In this document: positions 37,713-47,380 of the stretch, piece after piece
Numbering within the stretch: position 1 is the first letter of the stretch
Layout of the letters: each line of letters begins with the position of its first letter
DNA from: an uncultured Pseudomonadales bacterium
Lineage (GTDB): Bacteria; Pseudomonadota; Gammaproteobacteria; Pseudomonadales; Pseudohongiellaceae
Direction: 5' to 3'
NCBI GenBank assembly: GCA_943789485.1
Contig: CALSUH010000005.1
Coordinates: 434,001 to 498,000 of the forward strand
Length of the DNA: 64,000 bases
The notes under the pieces: model-generated
What the model was told of the DNA's origin: nothing
Seen by the model: only the letters and a program-made list of their open reading frames with translations
Database searches by the model: none
Translations under genes and position numbers: made by a program

Positions 37713-38261
37713 CTAACTGGAAGAGACAATCCTAAAGGTCCACCAATGATCGGGCCTCTCGGCATCTGATGATGGCCTCGGATTGGACGGCCCGCCGCCA
37801 TGAGTTTGTAGCTTCGTTATTCGAGCAGCCCAGGCGCGGTCGATCGCAGCGGAATCGGTCTCGCGATTAACTATCACGGGATAGACGACGCCGTTTAAGC
37901 GCATAACACCTGTTTCATCCTCTCCTACTCTTGCTGCCCAGTATTTCGACGTGCACACCGAACAACTGAGATAGAGTTCTCCTTCGGGAGTCGACATGCA
38001 GTTGAGGTTTATCGCATGGGGCCTTACACCTGCCCAAATTTGAAGCTGACAAAGTGGCACGTCGTTTGCAAACGACCAATCATTCACAGGAGCGCTCGCC
38101 CGCTCTCCAAATAGAAAGCCGCCGGGAGTTCGCTCGCAGGGACAAATTGATGAGTAGATTAGAAAGCCGGCAACTAGGGCAACTAACAAAGTGCCGCCAG
38201 CGGCGATGAGGATATTGCGTAATTTATTTCCCGTCTCAGGAAGAATCTCTGCATCAGTCAT
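37713..38261 (-). CDS. Small membrane-anchored protein (DWSF-motif paralog B)
   Basis: The 182-residue protein, started at the ATG 38261 (AAGGTG six bases upstream), has one N-terminal helix (ILIAAGGTLLVALVAGFLIY) and an extracytoplasmic domain. The motif CERTPGGFLFGERASAPVNDWSF aligns with GGPFTTG...APDDWSF of the protein at 33241-33750, and both then show a strand with a following VMRLNG/VVLRIDG. Two Cys-containing stretches (CPCERTP and CSVCTSK) are peculiar to this copy. It is one of three similar proteins within five kilobases. Function unknown. Confidence 0.7.
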   Translation of the reverse strand: MTDAEILPETGNKLRNILIAAGGTLLVALVAGFLIYSSICPCERTPGGFLFGERASAPVNDWSFANDVPLCQLQIWAGVRPHAINLNCMSTPEGELYLSCSVCTSKYWAARVGEDETGVMRLNGVVYPVIVNRETDSAAIDRAWAARITKLQTHGGGPSNPRPSSDAERPDHWWTFRIVSSS

Positions 38262-38407
38262 GGTCAACACCTTTTTTATTTTTAGTGGAGTATACGCCTA
38301 CAGAACGTTCAGTTAAATAGAGTTTAGTGCGAAAAATAGCCGATAGCTGCTGGTCGCGTCATAGTGTCGCAGCGGCACAGTATCGAACGTTTTTAGTGCT
38401 ATATTTG

Positions 38408-38527
38408 ATGTCGGATATAGAGATAAAAAAGCGCGAGGCAATGATCCACGTAAAACATCTAGTATTTCTGATGATTGCACCTGTAGTAGTAGCCTTAATA
38501 GGCTGGGCAGTTATAGTCTCTGTCTAG
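38408..38527 (+). CDS. Possible 39-residue single-helix peptide
   Basis: An in-frame ATG at 38408 opens 39 codons ending in a good membrane helix (LVFLMIAPVVVALIGWAVIV). A second ATG 11 codons later has GAGG close by. Only the helix supports it, since there is no strong ribosome site and no neighbour that needs it. Treat as a low-confidence small membrane peptide. Confidence 0.2.
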   Translation: MSDIEIKKREAMIHVKHLVFLMIAPVVVALIGWAVIVSV

Positions 38528-38568
38528 CTGGCCCGACAATCCAGGCGGGCGTCTACAGCAAGCGAGTT

Positions 38569-39771
38569 CTATTCAGTAGCGCCTGGTGTTAAGTCGCCGT
38601 TCTCCAGCTCAAATAGTCTTCGTAATATGCCACGCCATTCCCGGTACTGTTGCTCCATTGTCCCTGTTAGTCCATGAACTTGAGAATTCAGCTCTAGAAA
38701 GGCAGGCGCAAGTTCGTTATTGAAGCCGGCAGCCAGGTCGTTAAATTCTCGCTCAAATATCTTGCTCCACTTAAAGCGGTCATAGCGTTGGCTAAGCGAT
38801 AAGAAACCACTCGAGCCGCCATAGTCACTTCGGTTTGCTTCTTGCTGCGACGTTTCTATCTCGGTGATCTGATCAATCGAGTAGCGACGCCATAGAACGT
38901 AGGCAGGCTGAATATCTTCATAGAGTGTTTGATAGTACTCATCGACAGTATCGATAAAAAGATGGTGACGGTATTTCATGTCGGCAACTCTAGCCATCAT
39001 GGGATCGTCGAGTGCTGGCACTCTGTCGACTACCAGCAAGCCATCCGCATTCTCTTTTACTGCACCTGAAAAATTGTTGGGGGAAAGGTCGCCTGCGTAG
39101 AGCATGTCTGTAACGAGATTCAGATCGACAAGTGCCTGTTCGCCTAGGCTTGTTCTCACAGCAACAAGATCGTTAGCAATGCGATTATAAATATCCTGAA
39201 AAGGGTCGACGAAATTTATGGCATCGAAGGTATTGTCCAGAGTAAACCGGGTAGACTCCGGGTACTCTTCCTGAACACTTTGATCTGCATAGGTTTGGTT
39301 TAACCATTCTCGACCGCTGCTGTCGAATGCGTGAATCTGCAATTCAAGCGTCTCGCCATCTGATTGAATAATTTGTCCTTCAACGATGAGGTCAAGAGAG
39401 GAATCTTTTTCTGGAATTACTCTTATGGCCCCCCATTGGTTGGATGCAACCAGAGTATTCTTCAGAAGATGAGGAAGGAATTGAGTCTCCTTCTGAATGA
39501 TTTCGTCAAATACCCAATCGCCTATCTTGTACTCTCCAGCTTCTTTTTGCGCAGTACCGAATACGTGAACACCTATTTCAATCAATGAACTCTCAGATGG
39601 AACTTGTAGTGCCTGAATTAGATTCACATTGCCAACAAGATCTAGGGGACGCTCCGCCGGTATTGGTACTGGTTTTGGTTCAGGAAGTGTCAGCGCGCAA
39701 GCAGTAAGCAGCAGCAATACTAACAATGCTGTGAGTACCCGAATACTCGATGTGTTCCTCGAATAGTTCAA
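38569..39771 (-). CDS. Uncharacterised lipoprotein
   Basis: The 400-residue protein has a lipoprotein signal with lipobox LTAC (about residues 22-25), then a Pro-rich linker (LPEPKPVPIPAERP). The next stretch (VNLIQALQVPSESSLIEIGVHVFGTAQKE...VIPEKDSSLDLIVEGQIIQSDGE) has the alternating pattern of an exported beta-rich domain. The second half is helical with heptad-like spacing. I recognise no family. Its start overlaps the stop of the gene at 39768 by four bases (ATGA), so the two are translationally coupled and probably form one periplasmic complex at the outer membrane. Confidence 0.75.
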   Translation of the reverse strand: MNYSRNTSSIRVLTALLVLLLLTACALTLPEPKPVPIPAERPLDLVGNVNLIQALQVPSESSLIEIGVHVFGTAQKEAGEYKIGDWVFDEIIQKETQFLPHLLKNTLVASNQWGAIRVIPEKDSSLDLIVEGQIIQSDGETLELQIHAFDSSGREWLNQTYADQSVQEEYPESTRFTLDNTFDAINFVDPFQDIYNRIANDLVAVRTSLGEQALVDLNLVTDMLYAGDLSPNNFSGAVKENADGLLVVDRVPALDDPMMARVADMKYRHHLFIDTVDEYYQTLYEDIQPAYVLWRRYSIDQITEIETSQQEANRSDYGGSSGFLSLSQRYDRFKWSKIFEREFNDLAAGFNNELAPAFLELNSQVHGLTGTMEQQYREWRGILRRLFELENGDLTPGATE

Positions 39772-40553
39772 AAGTCATCCAAAACGGTAGATAAATCGGT
39801 GCCGGCTTGGCTGCAAACTTGACCGCGACTCAGGGTTTGAATGCAGTTAAATTCATCACGTGGTGCCTCGTATTTATTGAATGCCTGAATAAGGTTGAAT
39901 GGTTCGCCGCCCTTGCTGAAGATGCTGGTCAGTAAGTTGAGTACTCGTTGGTTCGAAGACACTGTGAAGCGATGGATGATGATAAGGTCATCAGGCAGCG
40001 TAATCTGGAAGATTAGCTGTTGCCCCTCCCAAGCACATACCTCAACCCCGTGTTCGTTGGCAAATGTCTGCTGCAATTTATACTCGACACCACAGATCAA
40101 CGCCGCTTCGCCGTTGCGCTCGATGCTTATTTCGTCCCGAGTCTGAATTATATCTAAGATGCTATGTCGGCTAATGTATTCCGCCAGCCGGGCTAAATCG
40201 ACGATGTTCGCTCCGCGACCACGACTGCGTGGCAGGTTTACATTGCCAATGGAAATCGGGAGCGCCGATCTGCCGCTCGAAGAGCCGGGTGAGGACTGTT
40301 GTCGCGTCGCAGATTCTTGGCGAATACGCAGAGTCCGGGATAGCTCATCTTCCCAGTTGTCACTGCGCCTGAAATCCTTCTCCCAAGAACCGGAGAAATC
40401 GAGGCGCAGAGGAAGGTCTAGGTCGAGTTGCGGCAGGCTATCCTGGCTGAATGCCGAGAGGCTTAAAGTTAAGCACAGCGCAGCGACGATGCAGGTAAGG
40501 GAGTTGGCCCCCTGGCATAGCTTGTGCGCTCTATTCGCCACGTTGATTAACAT
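39768..40553 (-). CDS. Uncharacterised exported protein coupled to the lipoprotein gene
   Basis: The 261-residue protein has a signal peptide (residues ~18-36, ending SAFSQ). It continues with LRLDFSGSWEKDFRRSDNWEDEL, a basic Ser/Arg-rich linker with RSRGRG, and a domain with HSILDIIQTRDEISIERNGEAA. That FSGSW...KDFRRSDN pattern is seen in exported proteins where a lipocalin-like domain follows; I cannot assign it firmly. Four cysteines (ICGVEYK, EVCAWE, FNCIQTL, QVCSQ) may form two disulfides. It is the first gene of a two-gene operon with the lipoprotein downstream. Confidence 0.7.
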   Translation of the reverse strand: MLINVANRAHKLCQGANSLTCIVAALCLTLSLSAFSQDSLPQLDLDLPLRLDFSGSWEKDFRRSDNWEDELSRTLRIRQESATRQQSSPGSSSGRSALPISIGNVNLPRSRGRGANIVDLARLAEYISRHSILDIIQTRDEISIERNGEAALICGVEYKLQQTFANEHGVEVCAWEGQQLIFQITLPDDLIIIHRFTVSSNQRVLNLLTSIFSKGGEPFNLIQAFNKYEAPRDEFNCIQTLSRGQVCSQAGTDLSTVLDDF

Positions 40554-40851
40554 TCGTATCGACCCGCTAACTGATTGAATTTTGATCCTAAGCCTTTTCC
40601 ACTAATCTAAGTGTCTTATACGCTGTATCGAGCAAAACCACCCGACAGCTTGCTCGTCTGCGGACATAGATAGCCGCAGGAGTGTTTACTTTAAACTAGT
40701 TGAGCTCGAATCGAAATACGCTCGAGCGGGATGGGGCCATTGGACATTCTGTCTTCAGGCTCTTATCCTGCTATTTCTCTCAGATGAGTTGATCAATTCA
40801 ACGTCATCAATCAATCAACCAATCAATGCCTCTTCGGCTAGGAGTTTCTAC

Positions 40852-41718
40852 ATGCGCCGCCATCTAAACCTGCAGTCACTATTGCTGTGTTTTGCCAGCC
40901 TCACATTGGTCAGCTCTGCCTATGCTCAGCAAGACTTTAGTAATGTTGAAATTATTTCCCACCATGTAGCGGGCAGTGTCTATTACCTAGAGGGTCGTGG
41001 AGGTAATATCGGGCTCTCCATTGGAGAAGACGGTATCGTAATGATCGATGATCAATATGCGCCACTTACCGACAAAATAGTCGCCTCCATTCGTAATCTG
41101 AACGACGGTGAGATACGTTTTTTGATAAATACTCATGTTCACGGTGATCACACCGGTGGTAATGAAAATCTCGGTAATAGGGGTGTGTTAATTCTCGCAC
41201 GCGACGAAGTGCGGGTTAGGCTTGCCGAGCAAGCGTCGGAAGCTGCTCTTCCGGTTCTCACTTATAGCGAAGCGATCACGATTCATCTGAATGGTGAGGA
41301 AGTCTATGCCTTTTCAGTGCCGCCAGCACACACAGATGGCGATACTTTTATCTATTTTAAAGATTCTGATGTGGTGCATACCGGCGATGTATTTCGAACT
41401 ACGGCGTTCCCGGTAATCGACACCAATAATGGTGGCACTTTGAAAGGCACACTCGAGGCGCTTGGCAGACTAATTGGTGTTGCCGGGCCAAACACCAAGA
41501 TTCTTCCCGGACACGGCGTAGTTTCCAGCCGCGATGATGTCATGGAGTTTCGCGATATGGTGTTAGATGTGTCGGGACAGGTTGCCGGCCTGTTGGAGAT
41601 GAACATGTCTTATGAGCAGGTCGCTGCCGCTGATCCTAGCGCAGCCTACAATGCACAGTACGGTGATCCAGATCGATTCTTAACTGCGCTGTTTACTGAA
41701 CTTGGCGGAGAACTCTAA
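40852..41718 (+). CDS. Exported metallo-beta-lactamase-fold hydrolase
   Basis: The 288-residue enzyme has a signal peptide (MRRHLNLQSLLLCFASLTLV, ending YAQQ). The MBL fold shows NTHVHGDHTGGN (zinc site HxHxDH), the HTDGDTFIYF strand, VVHTGDVF with the Asp/His of the second zinc and ILPGHGVV near the end. This subfamily of periplasmic MBL proteins is often next to PQQ-dependent dehydrogenases or oxidative genes; here it is followed by an esterase. I start at the ATG 40852, eight bases after GGAG, since the in-frame ATG at 40789 gives an unlikely leader. Substrate unknown; it is not a B1 beta-lactamase by its motifs. Confidence 0.85.
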   Translation: MRRHLNLQSLLLCFASLTLVSSAYAQQDFSNVEIISHHVAGSVYYLEGRGGNIGLSIGEDGIVMIDDQYAPLTDKIVASIRNLNDGEIRFLINTHVHGDHTGGNENLGNRGVLILARDEVRVRLAEQASEAALPVLTYSEAITIHLNGEEVYAFSVPPAHTDGDTFIYFKDSDVVHTGDVFRTTAFPVIDTNNGGTLKGTLEALGRLIGVAGPNTKILPGHGVVSSRDDVMEFRDMVLDVSGQVAGLLEMNMSYEQVAAADPSAAYNAQYGDPDRFLTALFTELGGEL

Positions 41719-41719
41719 A

Positions 41720-42979
41720 TTGAACGCTGATTGGATGCTGATTCTAGGTGCGCTTGTGATCGTGTCGACGTCTAGATTCGAGACAGTTTCCGTTGCTGAA
41801 GAAGCAAATGGATCGGAACTAGTGACGGCGCTTTGGTCTGCTACTACGGAGGCGGAGATAGAAAGCAGCAAGCGTCGACTTATCGCGCAAGCATCAAATA
41901 TCGAAGTACTCTACCAGTGGCTCGATGCTGGCCCTACTTTTGCACAAGACGTTGCTCTTGGGCAGCAGGAAAGCGCCAGGATAGATAGCGATGGAACACT
42001 TTATCCCTTCGTCTATTTGATCCCAGAGACTTATGACGCAACCCAAAGTTACCCTGTCGAATTCATGCTTCACGGAGGAGTTAGTCGGCCGGAATGGAAG
42101 CCGGGCGACGAATGGTGGCGGCGCGGCTACGACTCACTAAAAAAGGAAGATCGAATCGTAGTCGTGCCGGCGGCATGGAACGCGGCGTTCTGGTGGTTCG
42201 ACAATCAGGCGGACAATCTCCCTGCTATATTAAGAGAGTTAAAGCAAACCTATAACATAGATGACAATCGCGTTACTTTGAGTGGTGTATCCGATGGAGG
42301 CACTGGCGTCTACTTTTTTGCTTTTAAGCAATCGACGAACTGGGCCGCATTCTTACCTTATATCGGGCATCCCGGTGTGCTCAGAAATACCCAAAGCGGA
42401 CCTGGCTATAAGCTCTACTTTGAGAATCTGATGAGCAGGCCTTTGTATATTGTCAATGGTGAGAATGATCCTCTCTATCCGGTATCATCTATTGAGCCAT
42501 TTATTAAAATTCTGCAAGAAGCAAACATAGATCATGTTTTCAGAGCGATAGAAGACGGTGGGCACAATACGAATTGGCTTCCCGATGAACAGCCCATGAT
42601 CGAGCAATTTAAACTCGACAATCCGCGTGTCCCATTTCCGCCAGAGCTGCGGTGGGTGACTGACCGTAGCGATCGCTATAACCGTAATCTATGGCTGCGA
42701 ATCGAAGAGCTAACTGTCGAAGGACAGCCGGGGATCATGACTGTCAGCAGAGAGGGTAACAGTTTTACCATCACCGCAGAGTCGGTCGATGCCTTCACTC
42801 TCTTGTTAAACCCTGAGCAGGTGGATTTTTCAGAACAGGTGAGCGTGGTTGTTAACGGACGCCCGATGTTTATAGGCAAAGTAGAACAGGATATGAATAC
42901 GCTACTAGATTGGGTGGTTAGAGATCGTGACAAATCGCTGCTTTATACGGCGGCTCTCAGCCTGCGGATTAATCCATAA
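41720..42979 (+). CDS. Exported esterase-like alpha/beta hydrolase
   Basis: This protein of about 419 residues has a hydrophobic N-terminus (MLILGALVIVSTSRF) and an esterase/feruloyl-esterase-like fold. It shows LIPETYDATQSYPVEFMLHGG, the nucleophile elbow GVSDGGTGVYFF, VNGENDPLYPV for the acid and EDGGHNTNW for the catalytic His. A C-terminal beta domain (ITAESVDAFTLLLNPEQVDF) follows. The start is uncertain: a TTG at 41720 sits nine bases after GGAG, an ATG at 41735 begins the hydrophobic stretch, and a TTG at 41702 overlaps the preceding gene. The one-base gap to the MBL gene shows that they form an operon. Confidence 0.75.
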   Translation: MNADWMLILGALVIVSTSRFETVSVAEEANGSELVTALWSATTEAEIESSKRRLIAQASNIEVLYQWLDAGPTFAQDVALGQQESARIDSDGTLYPFVYLIPETYDATQSYPVEFMLHGGVSRPEWKPGDEWWRRGYDSLKKEDRIVVVPAAWNAAFWWFDNQADNLPAILRELKQTYNIDDNRVTLSGVSDGGTGVYFFAFKQSTNWAAFLPYIGHPGVLRNTQSGPGYKLYFENLMSRPLYIVNGENDPLYPVSSIEPFIKILQEANIDHVFRAIEDGGHNTNWLPDEQPMIEQFKLDNPRVPFPPELRWVTDRSDRYNRNLWLRIEELTVEGQPGIMTVSREGNSFTITAESVDAFTLLLNPEQVDFSEQVSVVVNGRPMFIGKVEQDMNTLLDWVVRDRDKSLLYTAALSLRINP

Positions 42980-43298
42980 TTTTGGGGCTGGAATTTATGC
43001 CCTAATCTAATCTTAAGACAATGGTCCTGCGCGCTTGGGGCTAATGACGTAGGCCGATGATAGGGCAAATAGGAGGTAACGCTAGGTAGAATATTCGACG
43101 CGCCATAGATGCGGGCCTTGTCGGGCTTAGCATTGGCGTTATTTTCGGTGGCGCTGCTTGGCTCCTCGCTAGTAATTCATCCGCAACCTCCCATAGCTCT
43201 CATAAGTTTCTTGACGCAATATCAGCTCCTATTCATTTGCCCACCATTGCTATTCTTCAGGGTGAACATTCACTCTGTAGTTAGTACACTGCATACCC

Positions 43299-45485
43299 AT
43301 GAGTCAGAGAATTCAACTAGGCATGCTTAAGGTTGACCCGCTTTTAGCGGAGTTCGTCAACGCGCAGCTGTTGCCGCAGCTTTCGCTAACTAAGGCAGAT
43401 TTCTGGACCGGCTTTGAGTCGATAGTGGATCAATTCACGTCCCGCAATACGAGCCTATTGTTGGAGCGAGATAAGATTCAGGCGCAAATTGACGCATGGC
43501 ATACAAACCATCGTGATACGCCCTTCGACTCGATCGCCTACGTGCAATTTCTGCGCGAAATAGGCTACTTGGTAGAGGAGGGTGATGATTTCTCTATCTG
43601 CACGGAGAATGTCGATCCCGAGATTGCGACCATGGCCGGCCCGCAGTTGGTGGTGCCTGTAAAGAATGCTCGCTTCGCCTTGAACGCGGCGAACGCGCGT
43701 TGGGGAAGCCTGTTTGACGCCATCTATGGTTCAGATGTAATCGCAGAAGTTGATGGCTGTAAGCGCACTCAGGGCTATAACCCGCTACGTGGTCAAAAGG
43801 TCATCGCCTTCGCAAAGGACTTTCTCGATCAGGCCTGCCCGCTTATAAATGCCAGCCATGACCAAGCGGCAGCCTATCGAGTTATCAGCGGCCAGCTTTT
43901 AGTGGAAACGGTACAAGGCGTAACGACTCTGGCAGATTTAGATCAACTACGCGGCTATCGCGGCGAAGCTAGCGCGCCAGAATCTGTATTGCTTGTGAAT
44001 AACGGCCTGCATATTGAGATTCTAATAGATCGTGACTCTGAAATTGGCAGCACCGATCCCGCTGGCGTCAAAGATATCAATCTAGAGGCGGCACTCACGA
44101 CGATTCAGGATTGTGAGGATTCCGTAGCCGCGGTAGACGCGCAAGACAAGGTCGAGGTTTACAGGAATTGGTTAGGGCTAATGCGAGGAGACCTGGCAGA
44201 ATCATTTGCAAAGCAAGGCTCACAATTGACTCGGACTCTCAATTGCGATCGAGAATTCCAGGGACTGTCGGGAGGCATGATTACTCTGCCCGGCAGGAGC
44301 CTGTTGCTTATAAGAAACGTCGGTCACCTGATGCGCAATAGCGCCATCCTCGATAAGCACGGCGAAGAAATCTATGAGGGGATATTAGATACTATTATCA
44401 CCAGCTCAATCGCATCAATCGATATAAGAAATAAGAACAAATTCTGCAATTCGCGAACGGGCAGCATCTATATCGTCAAACCAAAAATGCACGGCCCCGC
44501 GGAGGTTCAATTTACCTGCGACATGTTTACAGCCGTAGAGGAATTTCTAGGTCTGGATGTTGATACCCTGAAGATTGGCATCATGGACGAGGAGCGACGG
44601 ACTAGTGTAAATCTCAAGGAATGTATACGTGCCGCGAAGAGCCGCGTAGCATTTATTAACACTGGCTTCCTAGACCGTACCGGCGATGAAATACACACCA
44701 GCATGCAAGCTGGCGTGATGGTTCCAAAGGCTGAGATGAAGTCTACATCCTGGATAGCCGCCTACGAGGATCGCAATGTGGATATAGGTCTCGCCTGCGG
44801 ATTGTCGGGCAAGGCTCAGATCGGCAAAGGCATGTGGGCGATGCCTGATCTTATGGTGAGGATGTTGAATGAGAAAATCGCTCATCCGATGTCAGGCGCA
44901 AACACTGCATGGGTGCCATCGCCTACCGCGGCAGTGCTGCATGCGATGCACTATCATTACGTAAATGTTTTCAATCGCCAGTTAGAAATTGCACAGCGTC
45001 CTGCCGCGAAACTCAATGACATTCTTACCTTGCCTGTTATCAAAGACCCTAGCGAGTTGAGTGCTGATTCTGTGCAATTAGATTTAGACAATAACTGCCA
45101 AAGTATTCTCGGCTACGTCGTGCGCTGGGTGGATCAAGGAATAGGCTGTTCTAAAGTGCCTGACATTTATAACATAGAGTTGATGGAAGATAGGGCTACG
45201 CTGCGTATATCGAGCCAACATATCGCAAACTGGTTGCTTCACAGTATTTGTACACCGCAGCAGGTTCGAGAAACGTTAGAACGCATGGCGCAGATTGTAG
45301 ATCAACAGAATGCGAGTGACCCGCTCTACCGGGCGATGGCCCCCGAGTTTGAAAGCTCGATTGCCTTCCAGGCGGCATGCGATCTAATTTTCGATGGAGT
45401 GAATCAACCCAGTGGCTATACAGAACCTAGACTGCATGCAAGGCGCCGCGAGCTCAAAGCAATAGAGGGTTCTTCTATTAGTTAA
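43299..45485 (+). CDS. glcB: Malate synthase G
   Basis: GlcB joins acetyl-CoA and glyoxylate to malate, closing the glyoxylate/glycolate route. The 728-residue length and unbroken similarity identify the G form. Visible are [21 protein letters not shown] near 150, [18 protein letters not shown] near 245, [27 protein letters not shown] with the catalytic-site Glu/Asp near 270-285, and IKIG-like [18 protein letters not shown] around 425-445. [15 protein letters not shown] and the late [30 protein letters not shown] are also typical. The family call is firm. No glycolate oxidase or regulator gene adjoins it. The gap upstream (42980-43298) holds a 73-codon frame that I reject. Confidence 0.96.
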   Translation: MSQRIQLGMLKVDPLLAEFVNAQLLPQLSLTKADFWTGFESIVDQFTSRNTSLLLERDKIQAQIDAWHTNHRDTPFDSIAYVQFLREIGYLVEEGDDFSICTENVDPEIATMAGPQLVVPVKNARFALNAANARWGSLFDAIYGSDVIAEVDGCKRTQGYNPLRGQKVIAFAKDFLDQACPLINASHDQAAAYRVISGQLLVETVQGVTTLADLDQLRGYRGEASAPESVLLVNNGLHIEILIDRDSEIGSTDPAGVKDINLEAALTTIQDCEDSVAAVDAQDKVEVYRNWLGLMRGDLAESFAKQGSQLTRTLNCDREFQGLSGGMITLPGRSLLLIRNVGHLMRNSAILDKHGEEIYEGILDTIITSSIASIDIRNKNKFCNSRTGSIYIVKPKMHGPAEVQFTCDMFTAVEEFLGLDVDTLKIGIMDEERRTSVNLKECIRAAKSRVAFINTGFLDRTGDEIHTSMQAGVMVPKAEMKSTSWIAAYEDRNVDIGLACGLSGKAQIGKGMWAMPDLMVRMLNEKIAHPMSGANTAWVPSPTAAVLHAMHYHYVNVFNRQLEIAQRPAAKLNDILTLPVIKDPSELSADSVQLDLDNNCQSILGYVVRWVDQGIGCSKVPDIYNIELMEDRATLRISSQHIANWLLHSICTPQQVRETLERMAQIVDQQNASDPLYRAMAPEFESSIAFQAACDLIFDGVNQPSGYTEPRLHARRRELKAIEGSSIS

Positions 45486-45573
45486 TTCATGTTCGCGGAT
45501 TTGCGAATAAAATAAGCTAAAAGGAGCCAGCGATCTCCTCAATCAGTACAACACAGTAAAGGAATACGCGAAG

Positions 45574-45732
45574 GTGAATGGTCTGTTAGGATTTGGTGTC
45601 GCAAGGATCAGTCATTCAATCGCTGCTGCAGGTGGGATTCTAATCATTGTTCGAGGCATTTACTTAATAAATTTTCTCAAAACTCCCAAGCCTAAGCTGA
45701 CGCTCCCGATTGCGTCTATTGCGGCCGCATAA
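45574..45732 (+). CDS. Small membrane-type frame, perhaps the end of a decayed gene
   Basis: A GTG at 45574 opens 52 codons (NGLLGFGVARISHSIAAAGG, then ILIIVRGIYLINFLKTPKPK) with one hydrophobic helix. An AAGGAA site lies nine bases upstream, so it could be a small protein. The same frame is open and protein-like further upstream (NKLKGASDLLNQYNTVKEYA from 45511), which has no start codon, so a truncated older gene is an equal possibility. Family not recognised. Confidence 0.35.
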   Translation: MNGLLGFGVARISHSIAAAGGILIIVRGIYLINFLKTPKPKLTLPIASIAAA

Positions 45733-46322
45733 AACAGTAGGAACTTGGCTGGCGTTAGCTAGGCTTTCGCGGGCAACAGTGTTTCGTTCCCCAATAGTGC
45801 AACAACCCGCACAGCATTCTCGATCAGATCAACAGGAATCACGAGGAGGCTGAAGCTGCTAAGGAAAGTGCAAACCTACCCCGTGCAGCAGGCACAACCC
45901 AAGCAACAATCCACCATAGGTGAAAGGAAAAGGAACATCTAGCTATACGCAAACCCTATATGCGCCCGTTTCTGAGCAGAGATAGCCTACAGCAGGTCTT
46001 CTGACGCGGCGTAAGGTGGCGATGACATCAAGCTAGACCCCGCCAGCGAATGGTGTTGCGAATTGAAACCCGTCTGCCAGTGCAAGAGTGGCTAGGAACA
46101 GCAAATAAAGTGTTTTAGTTTTTTTGAGAAAAAAGTGCATCGAATGATTCTAGAAGAGCAGCAGCGACTATTTAATTCCTTAGGCGTTTATTCTAGATCG
46201 GCGCTATTGCTATGTAGAGCGTCGATGCCGAGAACGAGAAAATTTACCTTGGAAATTCCCGCTAACAAGAGTAGCTTTTAGCAGCTACCTCTTAATACAA
46301 CGAATAAGATTGAGGAGACACA
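45733..46322. other. Long intergenic region with short coding-like scraps
   Basis: Nearly 600 bases hold no convincing gene. One plus-strand stretch (45806-45919) reads NNPHSILDQINRNHEEAEAA, then KESANLPRAAGTTQ, and stops; it lacks a start and is probably a remnant. A minus-strand 34-codon frame from 46140 looks like a signal peptide but ends at a TAG without a ribosome site. The region ends with GAGGAG at 46312-46317, the ribosome site of the next gene. I see no RNA gene or terminator. Confidence 0.4.
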
Positions 46323-47315
46323 ATGAAGCACAAAATCACATCTATCCTGGCTTTAGCAGTTGCTAACTTGTTGTTGGCCCCAGTACTGCAAGCGCAGGAA
46401 TCCATATTTCCACGTACGGAATATGGCCATCCTGATTTACAAGGTACCTACACGTTTCGCACACTTACCCCGCTTAATCGGCCGCCCGAGCTCGCGGACA
46501 AGGCAACACTCACAGCACAAGAGGCTGAGGAGTGGGCAGATTTTGAGAATCGGCGTCAGAATCGCGACCTCATCATCGATTCGGTAGGTGGGGCCGGCTA
46601 TCCGCCGGGCGTCATCTCCTATAACGAATTCTGGTATGAGCGCGGTGTCGAGACGATTGCAGACCGCCGCACTTCGCTTATCTACGATCCGCCCAACGGT
46701 CGTCTTCCGCAGGCAAATGCAGCAGGACAAAGCAGGCGTGCTGTGGTCGCAGAGAATAGAAGGTTAAGCCTTGGTCCGGAGGCTCGCACGCTAGCCGACC
46801 GTTGCCTGATGAGCAATGGTGCAGGACCACCGATGGTGCCAGGTGCCTACAACAACAATATGCAACTGGTGCAGACCGAAGATCACATCATGATCCTCAA
46901 TGAGATGATTCACCGAGCACGGATTATTCGTCTAGACAGTGAGCATCATACGCGGCAGATTAAATGGGATGGTGATTCGATTGCTCATTGGGAAGGCGAT
47001 ACGCTGGTTGTCCACACGCAGGACTTTTATTACAACCAGACTGCCAGAGGCGCATCTTCAAGCATGCGCGTGACCGAGCGGTTCACACGTGTCGATGAGA
47101 ATACACTGGACTATGACTTTACCGTCGAAGACCCTGAGACATGGGATGTATCTTGGTCAGCTAAAGTGCCAATGCGTCGAACCGACATGCCGATTTATGA
47201 GTATGCCTGCCATGAGGGAAATCATGGACTGGCGGGAATACTCGCAGGCTGGCGCCGCTATGAGGCTCAGGGCATGAATGGAGATGGAACACCCAAGGAT
47301 GCTGGTTCGCCCTAG
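46323..47315 (+). CDS. Secreted protein of an uncharacterised family (paralog 1)
   Basis: The 330-residue protein has a signal peptide (1-24, ending LQAQ). It belongs to a secreted family that I recognise by pattern but not by function. Conserved stretches are YGHPDLQGTYTFRTLTPLNRPPEL near the N-terminus, SIAHWEGDTLVVHTQDF near 225 and IYEYACHEGNHGLAGILAG near the C-terminus. The paralog at 47381-48379 has the same three stretches. A conserved Cys (CHEGN) and a DRCLMSNGAGPP motif may coordinate a metal or form a disulfide. Homologues that I recall are secreted and abundant in environmental genomes. GAGGAG ends five bases before the ATG. Convergent with its paralog across a shared terminator. 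Confidence 0.75.
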   Translation: MKHKITSILALAVANLLLAPVLQAQESIFPRTEYGHPDLQGTYTFRTLTPLNRPPELADKATLTAQEAEEWADFENRRQNRDLIIDSVGGAGYPPGVISYNEFWYERGVETIADRRTSLIYDPPNGRLPQANAAGQSRRAVVAENRRLSLGPEARTLADRCLMSNGAGPPMVPGAYNNNMQLVQTEDHIMILNEMIHRARIIRLDSEHHTRQIKWDGDSIAHWEGDTLVVHTQDFYYNQTARGASSSMRVTERFTRVDENTLDYDFTVEDPETWDVSWSAKVPMRRTDMPIYEYACHEGNHGLAGILAGWRRYEAQGMNGDGTPKDAGSP

Positions 47316-47332
47316 GAATAAACCCCAAACTA

Positions 47333-47361
47333 AAAAGGGTCGGCTAAGCGCCGACCCTTTT
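47333..47361. terminator. Bidirectional intrinsic terminator between the two paralogs
   Basis: AAAAGGGTCGGC (47333-47344) pairs perfectly with GCCGACCCTTTT (47350-47361) around the loop TAAGC. It can stop transcription from the plus-strand gene at 46323 and the minus-strand gene ending at 47381. Confidence 0.92.
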
Positions 47362-47380
47362 CTAAACTCCTAACGACTAT

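Noticed and set aside
43109-43330. 73-codon frame before glcB
   Set aside because: Overlaps the glcB start, has no ribosome site at its ATG, and its composition is that of hydrophobic junk. The AGGAGG at 43070 is not followed by a start codon.
46036-46140. 34-codon minus-strand frame resembling a signal peptide
   Set aside because: No ribosome site and an early TAG; too short to support as a gene.
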